This document shows positions 50,135-61,517 of a stretch of DNA of 62,000 bases, piece by piece (within the stretch, counting starts at the first letter, position 1; every line of letters starts with the position of its first letter). The stretch covers positions 68,508-130,507 of the forward strand of contig NW_019774803.1 of NCBI RefSeq assembly GCF_001039355.2, in the 5' to 3' direction. The DNA is from Lingula anatina. Taxonomy: Eukaryota > Brachiopoda > Lingulata > Lingulida > Lingulidae. The notes beneath the pieces are model-generated. The model saw nothing but the letters and a program-made list of their open reading frames with translations, did not search any database and was not told the origin of the DNA. Position numbers and translations under genes: made by a program.

Positions 50135-51357
50135 ACAAAAAAAACCTAAGGGACCATGTTTACTCGTTGAAACTTACTTGTGTTAAGAACTGCGCATTCG
50201 TCAACGTTGCAGTAGTAGATAGGCGTAATGTCCACGGTGAACCGGTCGTTAAAACTGCATATGAGACTTGTTATTGGCTGCAATAAAAAAGATTTAAAAA
50301 GGAGTTTGAAAAATACGAATGATGATTATTATCATCGTAGGCAAATCCAAAAGACGCCGCTGCTTTGGCAGTTATCCTCTGCAATTGCTTACATGAGGGT
50401 ACACTGTAGCAGGATAGGTTGTGGGAAGCAGGGTAACAAATGGATAAATGTTTTCAGTATAAAAGTGAAAGAACACAACAGATAAATAAAAATATGAAAA
50501 AGAATGTGCTTACCGTGATAAAACGTGCTATGTCTGAGGTAATCCCGAAGTTGAACTGCGGTGGGATATCCGTATTGGCAAGGCTGGCAACGCCAAGGCA
50601 GTCCGTCGCCCTTAAGTTGCAATCTGCGTCCGTGGTGCATGGAGAGCCTTCAACTATATATATTTTTTACGAAAATCAGAACATTATGTATGAACAACAA
50701 AAAAAAAAGAACTATATTGATTTGAAATAAATTATCAAAATAATGATTATAACTGGACTAAAACAACACCAACAATAACCGTAATAATAATAGCAATTAC
50801 ATGAAAGGCAATTATGTGTTTTGTTATCATTGAATGTTGTAACAAGGTATAATAAATCATAACAATAATAATGATAAATACTTGTGACGCATTCGGAAAC
50901 AAACGTCGCATCCACTACTGGACTAGGAAAAACGGAGGTAGGAAGTGTAAACGGAAAAGACCCCGGTGGGCACATACAACGGAATCCAGTGGCGGTGAAG
51001 GCAAGGAACAGTGGGTTAAATGTACAGATGGGAGGCACAGCGTTACTGCCAAGTAACCCGTCTGGTATACACTCCATCTGCGTGCTTGCATTCTGGTATG
51101 CGTTTGGTACAGTGCACTCGCTGAATACAGTATTGCCTGGAAAGTTAAAAAGTAAAATAATTAATGGTGAACGTTTGCGACATTTGCAATGCCAAAATAA
51201 ATAAAACTGACTATGGCGGCAACGACTATGTCATATACCGTAGGTGTGAAGTGAACTGAGTAAACTATGGCACTTTTATATATATGATTAAACACATTCG
51301 TTCAGGATAACTTACACCATTTTTGTTCAGCTAATTCTCTGTGAGCGACTCACCCAT
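49669..51357 (-). CDS. Cysteine-rich array protein, copy C
   Basis: Exons: ATGG (ATG 51357-51355, exon end 51354), 51136-50882, 50653-50514, 50277-50178 and 49853-49669 (stop TAA). The CDS is 684 bp, 227 residues, identical exon lengths to copy B. Exon 2 reads GNTVFSECTVPNAYQNASTQ and differs from B at about a dozen residues (for example MQDQLLGNDV versus IPDGLLGSNA), whereas exon 5 is unchanged in protein. The Cys positions are as in B. This and copy B are the youngest pair by eye. No known family is recognised. Confidence 0.75.
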
Positions 51358-52300
51358 GTTGACTTTGAATTCCACAACGTTTGGAGTCTTAATTAAGACA
51401 GTAATAACAGTAAGTACACAACTTGTTGAAAAACTTGTTAGAATCCTTAATTTATCCACACGCCAGCTAGGTACGGCAGCAGTACAAATGACGATATGGA
51501 GGGGAGACATCGGTCCTTATATTATTAATTTTTTTTAATTTGTCACAGTTTTTCTTGATCGTTATTATAAAGTGCAGCCGGTCATCTTTCTCGCCGTACC
51601 CTGCGTTTAAAAGATGTTATCCAAAATTATTCGAAGATACGGAGTTAGCACCCTTAGCTCAGTGAAAAGTAAATAGTTGTGTTTATCACTTTCAGGAATT
51701 ATTACCGTCGTGCATCAACCACAGGATATACATGAACGCCCGGCAGTGTCATGTATAAACATACCGAAAACGCATGTTTTACTTGGTAAAATGGTCGAAA
51801 ATAACTGCACAAGGTCTGCATGTAATGGTTCTTTTTTTCATATCTAACACAAATCAAGAAGATGGTGACTGTTATTGCTTCTGAGTCAGCGTTTTCTGTT
51901 GGAAATATGGTAAAATTGCAGTAATAATTGTGGGTGTTGATCAGAATCCGCATAATTCACTTTAAAGATTAAAGGCTTTGAATATTGCAGATATATCTTC
52001 GTAAGTCTTATATTACTCCTTTTTTTTTCAATTTCTTATCGTTCTCTTATCATTTTTTTTCTGGATGTGGTTATTCTGTAGGAAAAAACATTTTTTGAAA
52101 TGGAACGTCACTTCCTGATAAGGCCACACTTTTTTATTTTTATGGATGACATCCTCTGGGTACCCCAAAATCGGTGCGAGAGGGCAAAAAAAAAAAAAAA
52201 AAACAGTCTAAAAAAAAATACTGCTTAAGTAAAGGAATGCTGTCAGTACACAGCTGGAAACACAAATTTTACCACAGAAACACGTATCAAACTAACAATA

Positions 52301-52469
52301 CAGGCCCATAGCCAGGGGGGTTCGGGGGGTTCGAAAGAACCGCCCCTTTTGCTGGGAAAAGGTCCACTCTGGGTAAAATTTGATCTAGGTACATGGTGTT
52401 TTTTTATGGGAAACGGTCCACCTTTTCAGAAAAAGAACCCCCTTTTTGAAATTGCTGGCTACGGGCCTG
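52301..52469. mobile_element. MITE family 'CAGGCCCGTAGCCAG', copy 3 (nested)
   Basis: Starts CAGGCCCATAGCCAGG and ends CTGGCTACGGGCCTG. The interior matches 22524-22688 closely in inverse orientation, including TTTGCTGGGAAAAGGTCC. It is inserted inside the 52122-53348 element, so it arrived later. Confidence 0.8.
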
Positions 52470-53197
52470 CAATATGTCTTTATCCATGCTCTCAAAATAT
52501 TAAAGCATTGTGAATACTTCGTAGAAATGTAAAAAAAAAAGTCATGAATAGATATACTTCATATTACCAAATCTATTTAAGGTTATTTCATGCATTTAGT
52601 TGGTATAGCAATCAATAAAACAAATATCAATCAAACAGTGTGTCTTTATTTGTATTCTCAGAATATTAAAGCATTTTGAACACTTAACAGAAATGTTTAA
52701 AAAATGATGCAAAGATATGCTTAATACTACCAAATCTATTAAAGGTCATTTCGGACGATGCCATTTTGTCTACTTCAACTCACACGAAGCAGCCAAACTG
52801 TCAGGTGGCCTGTCCGACTTTCAGCCCACCAAATACCTCGACGCCCTTGTCGACCCTTTTTTCGCTACAGAAAACCTGGTATTAATGTGCTGCTTTGTAC
52901 AGAATGTCACAGAAATTTTTCGGGCGATAATTGCTGGCTGCCGCCAGCCTTTCGCACAATTGTAAAAAGGTGATATCTCCATGCCCAATATCAATGGCAT
53001 ACCAATCCAGAACGACGGCGCCCGTTCTCTTTATGACTTTTATTGTTGTGTAATTTGAGGTGATCCTAGAGATGAATTTGACGGCAAAGCGACCGCTTTT
53101 CCACGTGGCCATAATACGCATGCGCAGAAAGCTCATTTCCTGGCAAATTCAATAACGACGTTTGCGACAACCGACTTCGTTGGGGGCTGAGGGGGTG

Positions 53198-53231
<34 letters not shown>

Positions 53232-53266
53232 NNNNNNNNNNNNNNNNNNNNNNNNNNNNNNNNNNN
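53232..53266. other. Run of 35 unresolved bases (assembly gap)
   Basis: Thirty-five N within a long T homopolymer, flanked by T runs on both sides. The true length of the T tract is unknown. The poly-Lys and poly-Phe frames crossing it are artefacts. Confidence 0.95.
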
Positions 53267-55182
53267 TTTTTTTTTTTTTTTTTTTGGAGAACGGGAGAAA
53301 ATCGGTGCGCGCGCAGGATGTCATCCATAAAAATAAAAAAGTGTGGCCTAACTAACTTTGGATGGTAACTTGGATGGTAACTGGCAGTTTTTGATGATTT
53401 TCAGTCGTGTTCGGCGCATTTTGATATTTCTGGCCACAGGTTTATGAGAAGATCTCGAGTTCTTACTGCGAAACCCTAGATTTTGCATTGTAAACATACC
53501 GGTTTCAATATCCATGTTTTATAACAATGGTTTAACGTTCATATAAGCTGGGTCACATTAGTAAAATAGCACTAGTGTAAAGGTGTTATTTCATTGTTTA
53601 TCTATTCATTCATTTATTCATTCATTCAATCATTTAGTTAGATGGAGTTTGTAATTCAATATTTACTTATTATTTACTATATTACTATATAGTCATTTAC
53701 TACTTACTTAAGGCGGAGTTACGCGATGAGAAAGAGGACGCTTAATCAAGAAGATACAAAATATAAATTTTTATTAAATAGTAAGAAACGATGAAACATA
53801 CCTCGTAAATTAAGATATATATATCTATTTCGAACATGGAGATGTTATTTTCGGAATGTTTGGACCGTATACATTTACTCATCATAGATGAAATATGCGT
53901 GCACAGGTATAAAATGCTAAACAACTGTTTCAGGTTCATAGTATTTGCCTAAAATAATGGAAAGATGACAAAGATGAACAGCCGAACTAAACTGTGGTTA
54001 TTTTGTTTTACACTACTATGAAAATGCACATATAACGATGAAAGGCTCCATATCAAACAATATGTACATTTTGTACATAGAGGTGCAAGCCGTGGTTCAC
54101 ATTAATTCAGACTTGCTGAAAAGTTGGGTCGTGCAACTTTATTCTCATCAAAACGGCATACAAGAAGCATGCATGTGTAGATGCGCGGGTATAATTATGC
54201 TTAAAATACTGTATGGGATCATGCTATGGATGTTTCCCCACTATATTTAGTACAACATGAATGTATTACAAGTCGTTATCATACTTTCAAAATATCACCA
54301 ATTGCATGCCGTTTTTTTGTACAAAATCAACTTCTTTTTTGAGAGGACCAAACCTTAATTCGACAAATAATTGCCGTTTTTCTAAAACAGTTCCGTGTAA
54401 GCATGCATCTGGGTCATATGAAGCAGGAGAACAAACGAGTCATATTTGAAAGCAAGTTCAGAGGTATTCAGAATACCCAACAACGACTGAGCATTTGCAT
54501 AGTCCGGAATTTAAATATATACATGTAAAATATCAGCTTTTTACCCAATTAAGATTTACCATTTAAAGTTCAACATACACAAATAAAAATCGATTTGTGC
54601 ACAACAAATCTCGACGATAAAGATACAGTTAGGGAAACACCGATGGAAAGACTGTCTTATAAATATTTTGAGCGAGGTACGTCAGGCGGTTTCCGGCGCT
54701 CGTGTCTGGTTCCACATTGGAGTACGTGCGGAAGAAGGTTGGAAGCAAATCACGGACGAGGCCTTGGTAGAACAAAGTACTCCCGTTCACGAGTGGCGTG
54801 TTCACAGGTGGACCTGCAAAAGACACGTGACATCAACACGTGACGTATTGAACAGGGTATTGACATAGACATGTGACTTATAAATATTGCGAAGATTATT
54901 GATACTTTGATACTAAGACTATAAGGTGATATCTTTGAATTATGTAATGCTTATTTATTATTATTATTTTTTTTTTTTTTGTTTTCCATACGGCATTTTT
55001 GTTTGCTTGTTTGTTGTTGCTGTTTTTAATCTTTTTTATATTGTCTGTAATTACAGTTATCGTCTGTTGATCTGAATGTAATTCCTGTGTCCATCAAAGG
55101 AAAATCAACGACGACAAAAAACTCACTAGGGACCATGTTAACCTGTTAAAACTCACTTGTGTTTAGAACGGTGCATGCGTTA

Positions 55183-55405
55183 AGCCCCCTTTACACTGGA
55201 TGGCGTCCTTTCTGCGTCCAACAGTACGGCCCCATTTGAGAGTTAAGAAATCATAATATTTTACGTGCCGACTACTGGCCGATCATTGAACATTCATTTT
55301 GATACAAAATCAATGCCCGTGTTTCTTTATAAAGACCACTGCGATGCCAAATTTCATGGTCGCAGAAAGGACGCAGAAAGGACGCCGTTCAGTGTAAAGG
55401 GGGTA
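55183..55405. mobile_element. 223-bp MITE inside exon 4 of copy D
   Basis: Left end AGCCCCCTTTACACTGGATG, right end CAGTGTAAAGGGGGTA, inverted repeats. TTA at 55180-55182 and 55406-55408 is the target duplication. Subterminal repeats GCGTCCTTTCTGCGTCC and GCAGAAAGGACGC also pair. Subtracting the element and one TTA leaves exactly 100 bp, the exon 4 length in A, B, C and E. The type is PIF/Harbinger-like by duplication size. Confidence 0.88.
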
Positions 55406-56371
55406 TTAGAGTTGCAGTAGTAGCTGGGCGTAATGTCCACGGTAAACCGGTCGTTGAAGCTGCATATAAAACTTGTTATTGGCTGCAATAAAAATTTTAA
55501 AAAGCACGAAATTAGAATTATATGCAATGTTTATAACAAACACAGGTAAACCCAATACAAACTCATCCACATCGCCATTTTCTTCTTAATATAATTACTG
55601 ATTTAGCAGCATTTTTCCCTAGCAATCGTAAATCTGTAACTAAAATAGGCCTTGTTGTGGGCCTTAATAAATTTTTGCGAGCCATACGAGGCTAGTTGAC
55701 TTACCAAAACATATTACACTGTAGCCAAATATGAGTGTTTCAGAGAAAATCTGAAATCTTCCGTGACCCCTTTGAAAAATTAGCAAGAAAGACATTTCCC
55801 AGAAATTGAATTTATATTATTTTATATTAATTAATTGATTAATGTATTTGAATTGTGTGTGTGAGACAGGTCCTGCTTAAAACGATAAAGCACGGTACCT
55901 TGTGGCCGACAGGACAAATTTCCGATTTCAGAGTTTAAAAATTAATATTTTTACTAGAAAATTCAGACAGACATTAATTTCACTTTGTGATCTTCGAGGC
56001 TGAAAAATTATTGTCCACAGGCGCGGCAAGACAAATTGACCACCACTTACAAATTTAAAGAGAGAGGCGACTGAGCGACCAAAATAAACCAAGCGTTGTT
56101 CCCAGACTACTGTGAAAGTAAATTGAAGTGGGGAATTTTAGATAAGCGGAGAAGTCTTACCGTCAGCAAGTTTGCAATGTCCGAGGTAATCCGTCCCGAG
56201 AGCCCCAGGACGACAAAATCTGAGGCAACGCCAAGGCAGTCCGTCGCCCTAAGGTTGCAATCTGCGTCCGTTGAGCATGGAGAGCCTTCAACTTGGAATG
56301 TATATTTTAACTCATTTAAAACGTACAAACATTCGTCGTGCTTTAAAAAGTAATATTTTACAATAAATACT

Positions 56372-56692
56372 AGGCCTACCTAACACCAGATTCGACACTG
56401 AATGATCCTGAATTCACCGGTATATCGGACCACAATACCCGTTTTCAAGGTATGTATCAGTACGCACTTCTAAGTTTCTAACGCGACACCGTTCTTGCCT
56501 AGTACGCGCTGTGATAGTGATGATTTTCAGCGGGTTTGCAAAGTAGTGTATCTCATCTCAAATTTTCTTCCGATAAAATTTTCTGAAACTGTGAAATGCG
56601 TACTGACGCACACCTTGAAAACGGGTAGTGTGGTCCGATCTACCGGTGAATTCAGGATCATTAGGTGCCGAGAATGGTAGTTGGGTAGGCCT
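56372..56692. mobile_element. MITE family 'AGGCCTACCCAACTACCA', full copy
   Basis: About 80-bp inverted repeats: AGGCCTACCTAACACCAGAT … TACCCGTTTTCAAGG on the left, CCTTGAAAACGGGTAGTGTG … GTAGTTGGGTAGGCCT on the right. It is 321 bp, non-coding, and lies in intron 2 of copy D. It is related to 45585-45872. Confidence 0.8.
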
Positions 56693-56809
56693 GATAAAAG
56701 GAAAGTAACAACAATAAAGACAAATATTATTATTATTATTATTATTATTATTGAATGGAAGGTGTTACAGCGTGCTTTAAATTATTTTGGTTTTCCACAG
56801 GTATTTCCT

Positions 56810-57045
56810 TACTATGGGACCGTTCATATGAAAAATCTATTTTCTAAAAATCTATTTTCTATTCGCGGTATCTTGTGATCACTCCAAGCGCAGCCAAGAA
56901 TTAATTACAGCTTTGGAAGTAACTGGGTCGCGCTGCCAGTAATTACGCCGCGGGGTATTCAGGGCACAGACCGTGATCACAAGATACCGCGAATAGAAAA
57001 TAGATTTTTAGAAAATAGATTTTTCATATGAACGGTCCCATAGTA
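56810..57045. mobile_element. Short palindromic MITE flanked by TA
   Basis: The left arm CTATGGGACCGTTCATATGA then AAAATCTATTTTCTA and CGCGGTATCTTGTGATCAC is matched by its reverse complement ending at 57043. TA lies on each side, as in Tc1/mariner-type elements. The arms are about 75-80 bp and the loop about 80 bp. It is in intron 2 of copy D. Confidence 0.75.
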
Positions 57046-57902
57046 TAACTAATAAAAATTAAATGATAAAGATACAGTGTATGATAATATAAGTGATGAC
57101 ACTTACTATTGAAGCAGACTGTCACAACCTCTGCAGGCGGTCCATTAGGTATAGCAAAGCTCGGAAAAATGAATGGCCACGTCCCCGGCGGGCACAGGCA
57201 GCGGAATCCAGAGGCGGAGAAGAGCAGGAAGAGCGGGTTAAAGGTACAAACGGGACTTGTAGAGGCGCTGCCACATTGTGCATTCCGTCGCCGTGGTTAT
57301 GTTCTGGTAAGCGTTTGGTAGAGTACACTCACTGAATAGGGTATTGCCTGGAAAGTAGACAAGCCAATTAATAATTTGATAGGGGGGTTTTATGATATTT
57401 GCCATTCCTCTCCAACCCCGAAAAGTTCATTTATACGTAATTAATTATCATAAAATTGATTTTAGTCACGATATATTCCAGTATTCTTCTCAATTATTTC
57501 CAGATTCACATGTTATTTTTATATTCAATAAGTTAAAGTCCATAATGATTTTCACTTTGGCTTGGCATTGGTCCAAGCAGCCTTCACTGGACAAATATTA
57601 ATCAACCTATGTTACTGTGTGTGTAGTGTGTTTTCGTTAATTCTTTCTTATACTACGTGAGATGGAGAAAATGTGAATAAATATTACATCACATGCAAAA
57701 GCTTCTCTACGAGCGACTCACCCATGGTATATTGGCAGAAAACTTCACAGCTGTTTGAAACGTTAGGAAATAACAATGCAGTACAAAACTGAAAACTTGC
57801 TGGAATCCTCAATTTATCCGCACTTGGCCTAGCTATAGAAGTGATGCAAATGAAGACATCGGTGGAGAGACATCGGAGACACCTTCATTATTCTAATTAT
57901 CA

Positions 57903-58079
57903 TAGCATGCATTCAAAGCAGCGGACTAATTATTCCATGGGTCAAATATGGCCGACCCACTTGAATACTTCCCCATGGCGAATATATTTAGTCTCTATTC
58001 GCGGGTTACACGGCAAGGTATTTAGTCGGTCGACATATCTGGCGCGCGGAGTAGTTAGTCCACTGTTCGGAATGTAGCC
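57903..58079. mobile_element. MITE family 'GCATTC…CAGTGGA', copy 2
   Basis: GCATGCATTCAAAGCAGCGG at the left and TTAGTCCACTGTTCGGAATG at the right, with GGCCGACCCACTTGAATAC and GGTTACACGGCAAGG inside, match 27232-27421 along the length. It lies in the 5' flank of copy D. Confidence 0.7.
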
Positions 58080-58449
58080 ATAATCATCATAATTGTGGTC
58101 AACCAGTCATGCTATCATTTAAGAGATGCTATCTAAAATTATTCGCAGACATTCAATTACAGTGCCCAGCTCGAGGTAAAGTAACAGCTATAATAAGCAC
58201 TCGCAGGAGTCACAAGATATACATGAACGTCCGGCAGTGTCGTGCATTAATATCCCGTTACGCCTCGTACTTCGGTAAGCATGAATTCCATCTTCTAATG
58301 TGTGTAATTCACTCTTAATTTGTCATTTTACCATTTACTGCCCTGAATATTTTAGTTCCTCAACTATGAGGGACATTGACATTACGTAATGATGATTATG
58401 ATGATTAACCTATATATATTGAAAATCCAGCATCTGCGCGACTTGTAAA

Positions 58450-58745
58450 GGAGCATGTACTGTAGTGAACCACTAATAGTACCGATAGTCTTCCAAATAT
58501 GCATATCTCATGTATGCAAATTCAGAAGACTATTTGTGGTTTACTACACATAAATGTGTACCTTGTATTATGGCTTAACATTCTATCAATTACAGTAAAT
58601 AAATAGTTGTCGGTTAAATAGGTTTAAAAAAGATTAAGCTCCTTAATTTTTTTTTTTTGGTAAAAAAGGGAGATATGTGTAGGGAACCACTAATAGTAAT
58701 GATAGTCTTCTAAATTTGCATAAATGAGATATGCACATTTGTTTT
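58450..58745. repeat. Fold-back plus direct repeat of AACCACTAATAGTA
   Basis: At 58456-58552, GTGAACCACTAATAGTACCG followed by ATAGTCTTC pairs with GAAGACTATTTGTGGTTTAC. A further copy of the left arm (GGGAACCACTAATAGTAATG, ATAGTCTTCTAAATTTGCAT) starts at about 58682. This is probably a nested or duplicated MITE. Confidence 0.5.
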
Positions 58746-59704
58746 AGCTTTAATTATCCAAATGTATATAAAGACATGTCATGTTGCATGTTAGTTATGG
58801 AAATTCATTTAAAATGTAAATTAAGATAGAGTATAAAAGCAGCGACCGAGCCACAGAGGGGGGTGAGATAGACAGAGAGATATAGAGAGCCATATAGATA
58901 AACATGTAGATGGACGTAGTGAGACAGAGACATATATTACGATACATATCGTGAGAGAGAGAGATGGAGAGAGAGAGAGAACAGATACCTGAGCTTTACA
59001 CTTAAATAAACCATGTAGCAGAAAACTATACCTGCCTGTCTCAGTTGTCTTACTGGTGAAAAGTAAATCAAAGAACCTGAATAACCAACCTGCTGGTTAT
59101 TACAATACGAGTCATAGCAGTGTGAACCAAAAATAAATAATTGCGTAATATAACAGTTTATTTCTACAAATTAAAAGTTTAATAAGTATGCACATTCCTG
59201 CTATTTAACATCCAGAATACACAAATACTTAAAAATAAGCATACAACATTCCTCTTCTATGCATTATATTTACATAAATACGATCCGTCAAACATTCTGA
59301 ATGAGACAATTTTTATTAGTTATCATATTTCTGTAAAGTTAATAGTAAAATAGTAGACAACGAATTCTCAAAAATTAAATGTTATCTATACACGTAATCA
59401 AATGCAACAGATTATGATAACTGATATTAAACATTTCGACTATCCGATGATATATATTATTTGTGAAAGATCAAGTAAGACACAGACAACGAAGAAAAAG
59501 GAATAAAAAGACATAAACTAAGAGAAAGAGAAGTTGAAACATCCAACGCATGTAATAAGACCTTAACTGTAATGAACGAGGTAAAAACAACGGTATTATT
59601 TACATATTCAATAAACATAATACGCTATAAGCTACTGTATGTTTTAGACATGGAATATTTCCAATGGCACTTGTACTCAACGCAGGAATCGGCGCAGCCA
59701 TTTA

Positions 59705-61486
59705 CTATGGCGGAAACAGTTTCCTAAAGACCGTCGTGTAGATATTTTGAGCGAGGTACGTCAGGCGGTTCCCAGTACTCGGATCTGGCACCACATTGGG
59801 ATATGTTGAGAATAAAGACGGAAAGAAATCCCTGACAAGACCTTCGTAGAAAAGAATACTTCCGTTCACAACTGGCGCGTTCTCCAGAGGACCTGAAAAA
59901 AACATTGAAAAAGACATTTGATACAATGAGAGAACGAAGGTGATGATTATATGTACCAGGAATCTATATAAAACTACCATAACACATAAACTATTGGAAC
60001 TCTCTGTAATAAATTAATAAATAATTTGGTGCATTCCACTATATATCCACATTAATGAATCATGGCAGCTTTTTCTATACTGCCCCTGCAGCAGTGGAGT
60101 CAACGCCTTCCATTCCCTCAATATCACTAATGTTTTCCAAGGCTGTTATATATTTAAATCATATCATGCTTTTCTAACACATTTCTCTTATCGGCTTCTT
60201 TTAATGCTCATCTTCTTAACTCTTTGTTACCAAATGAAAAAATAGATTTTGTTGACTTTGAGGTGTAACTTAAACTAATGCCCAAATAATATAAATGGGA
60301 ATATGAAGGCGGCGACCCTGTCATTAAAGAGCACGATAACATCTTAAAACTCACTTGTGTCGTATTCCACGCAGCTGCCAGCGTTGCAATAGTAGACGGG
60401 CGTGACATCAACGGTGTAGCGATCATTGAAACTGCAAATCACATTAGTTATCGACTGAAATTCAAGGAAAAACGGATGGATAGAATGTAACAATACATAG
60501 GTTCACAAAATGCATGCTATGATTATACATAACACAAGTGCATCCATACAAATATGTCATTCACAACTCCTTTACGTTTTCAAAACACAATGGCTGGTTT
60601 CCCTTGGACTTTGCCTGAAGACAAGGTCCTTGAGCATGGGCAAAATTACGAAATTATCTTCATGTTTTGAGGGAGTGATTAATTTGGTTTATGCAATGGC
60701 ATGACTACTTTTTTGTGAGTCGTATAAGAAACTAATTAAAGTGGTTTATATGCTTTATTGGAAATCCACGCTTGTTTCATATGTGATTATACTGGAAATA
60801 CTGACCAAGTTGTGACACAGACTTTACCCGATGTGCTTGTTGTGACAATTATATCTTGATTGCGTGTTAATGTGCGTCTTTCTTACCTACAAACATTGTC
60901 CACCGAAGCGGGAATTTTTCCTCGTCGATCACATCTTCCAAAATATTTTAAACATTAGAACACGTGCCAAGGGATGAGGAACCATGTTACTCTTTTTACC
61001 CACTCATCAACCACTGGAGGTAAGCTTTTGCAAATATGCTAATATTTTTTCCAGTATATGCAACTCTAACTTGTACACCGAGTCGAAGGGGAGTGATTGC
61101 ATCTGATAGAAAGACCAGTTCCCTTTAATAAGCACAGGTAAGACTTGCCCTAGAATTTGACCCACTTGCGTCAGGCTAACCCTAACCTGTATAACTAAAT
61201 GGAGGGTGGACTCTGTTGCACGCGCCCTGCTCCGTCACACCGGTTCAAATTTAAGAGAAAACCAAAACACTGAAAATTGTAAAAAGATGCATTGAAAAAG
61301 AAAGGCTGAGAAGACCTTACCGTTAGGAAACTTGCAATGTCCGGGGATATCCCTCCCAGGAATTCAGGGGGAGAGCCCAAACTAGGACGAGTTGGAATGC
61401 CAAGACAGTCCGTCGCCCTAACGTTACAGTCGTCGTTGGTTGTGCAGAGAGAACCAGAAACTGAAACATTTCACAGAAATTTAAAA

Positions 61487-61517
<31 letters not shown>

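Larger units (their letters stand above)
52122..53348. mobile_element. 1.2-kb TIR transposon with TAA target duplication
   Basis: Left end GGCCACACTTTTTTATTTTT then ATGGATGACATCCT; right end is its reverse complement (AGGATGTCATCCATAAAAAT … AGTGTGGCC). TAA flanks both ends (52119-52121 and 53349-53351). Three-base TWA target duplications are typical of PIF/Harbinger elements. A 'CAGGCCCGTAGCCAG' MITE is nested at 52301-52469. The right subterminal part is a T run broken by unresolved bases. No transposase was recognised, so it is probably non-autonomous. Confidence 0.7.
51358..54628. other. Spacer between copies C and D
   Basis: Contains the 5' flank of copy C, a 1.2-kb transposon (52122-53348) with a nested MITE and an assembly gap, and the shared array spacer block (about 53625-54060). 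No gene is supported; an 82-codon + strand frame at 52717-52965 and a partly overlapping - strand frame lie inside the transposon and are not recognisable. Confidence 0.6.
54629..57725 (-). pseudogene. Cysteine-rich array protein, copy D (disrupted)
   Basis: All five exons are recognisable: ATGG (ATG 57725-57723, exon end 57722), 57347-57107, 56291-56161, 55482-55157 and 54813-54629 (stop TAA). Two lesions break it. First, exon 4 is 326 bp instead of 100 because a 223-bp transposon plus a 3-bp duplication lies in it. Second, exon 2 is 241 bp, which is not compatible with the 231 and 255 bp of the intact copies; after GAATGCACA about 5 bases are missing relative to copy A and the frame runs into a stop within a few codons (reading …RLYL then TAA). 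Exon 3 keeps its frame (SPCSTDADCNLRATDCLG). Exon 5 is intact and its 5' part is identical to copy A. Splice borders remain intact, so it may still be transcribed. Intron 2 holds two further MITEs. Confidence 0.82.
57726..59704. other. Spacer between copies D and E
   Basis: Holds the 5' flank of copy D, a MITE at 57903-58079, a repeated AACCACTAATAGTA motif with a fold-back (58450-58745), and a GA-rich tract at 58860-58982. The block near 58195-58275 matches flanks upstream of A, B and C. No gene is supported. Confidence 0.6.

Noticed and set aside
52717-53136. Possible transposase pieces inside the 1.2-kb TIR element
   Set aside because: Two short overlapping frames on opposite strands with no catalytic motif or similarity to each other's extent. 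The element is better described as non-autonomous.
53133-53368. Poly-Lys and poly-Phe frames across unresolved bases
   Set aside because: Translation of a T homopolymer and N gap inside a transposon.
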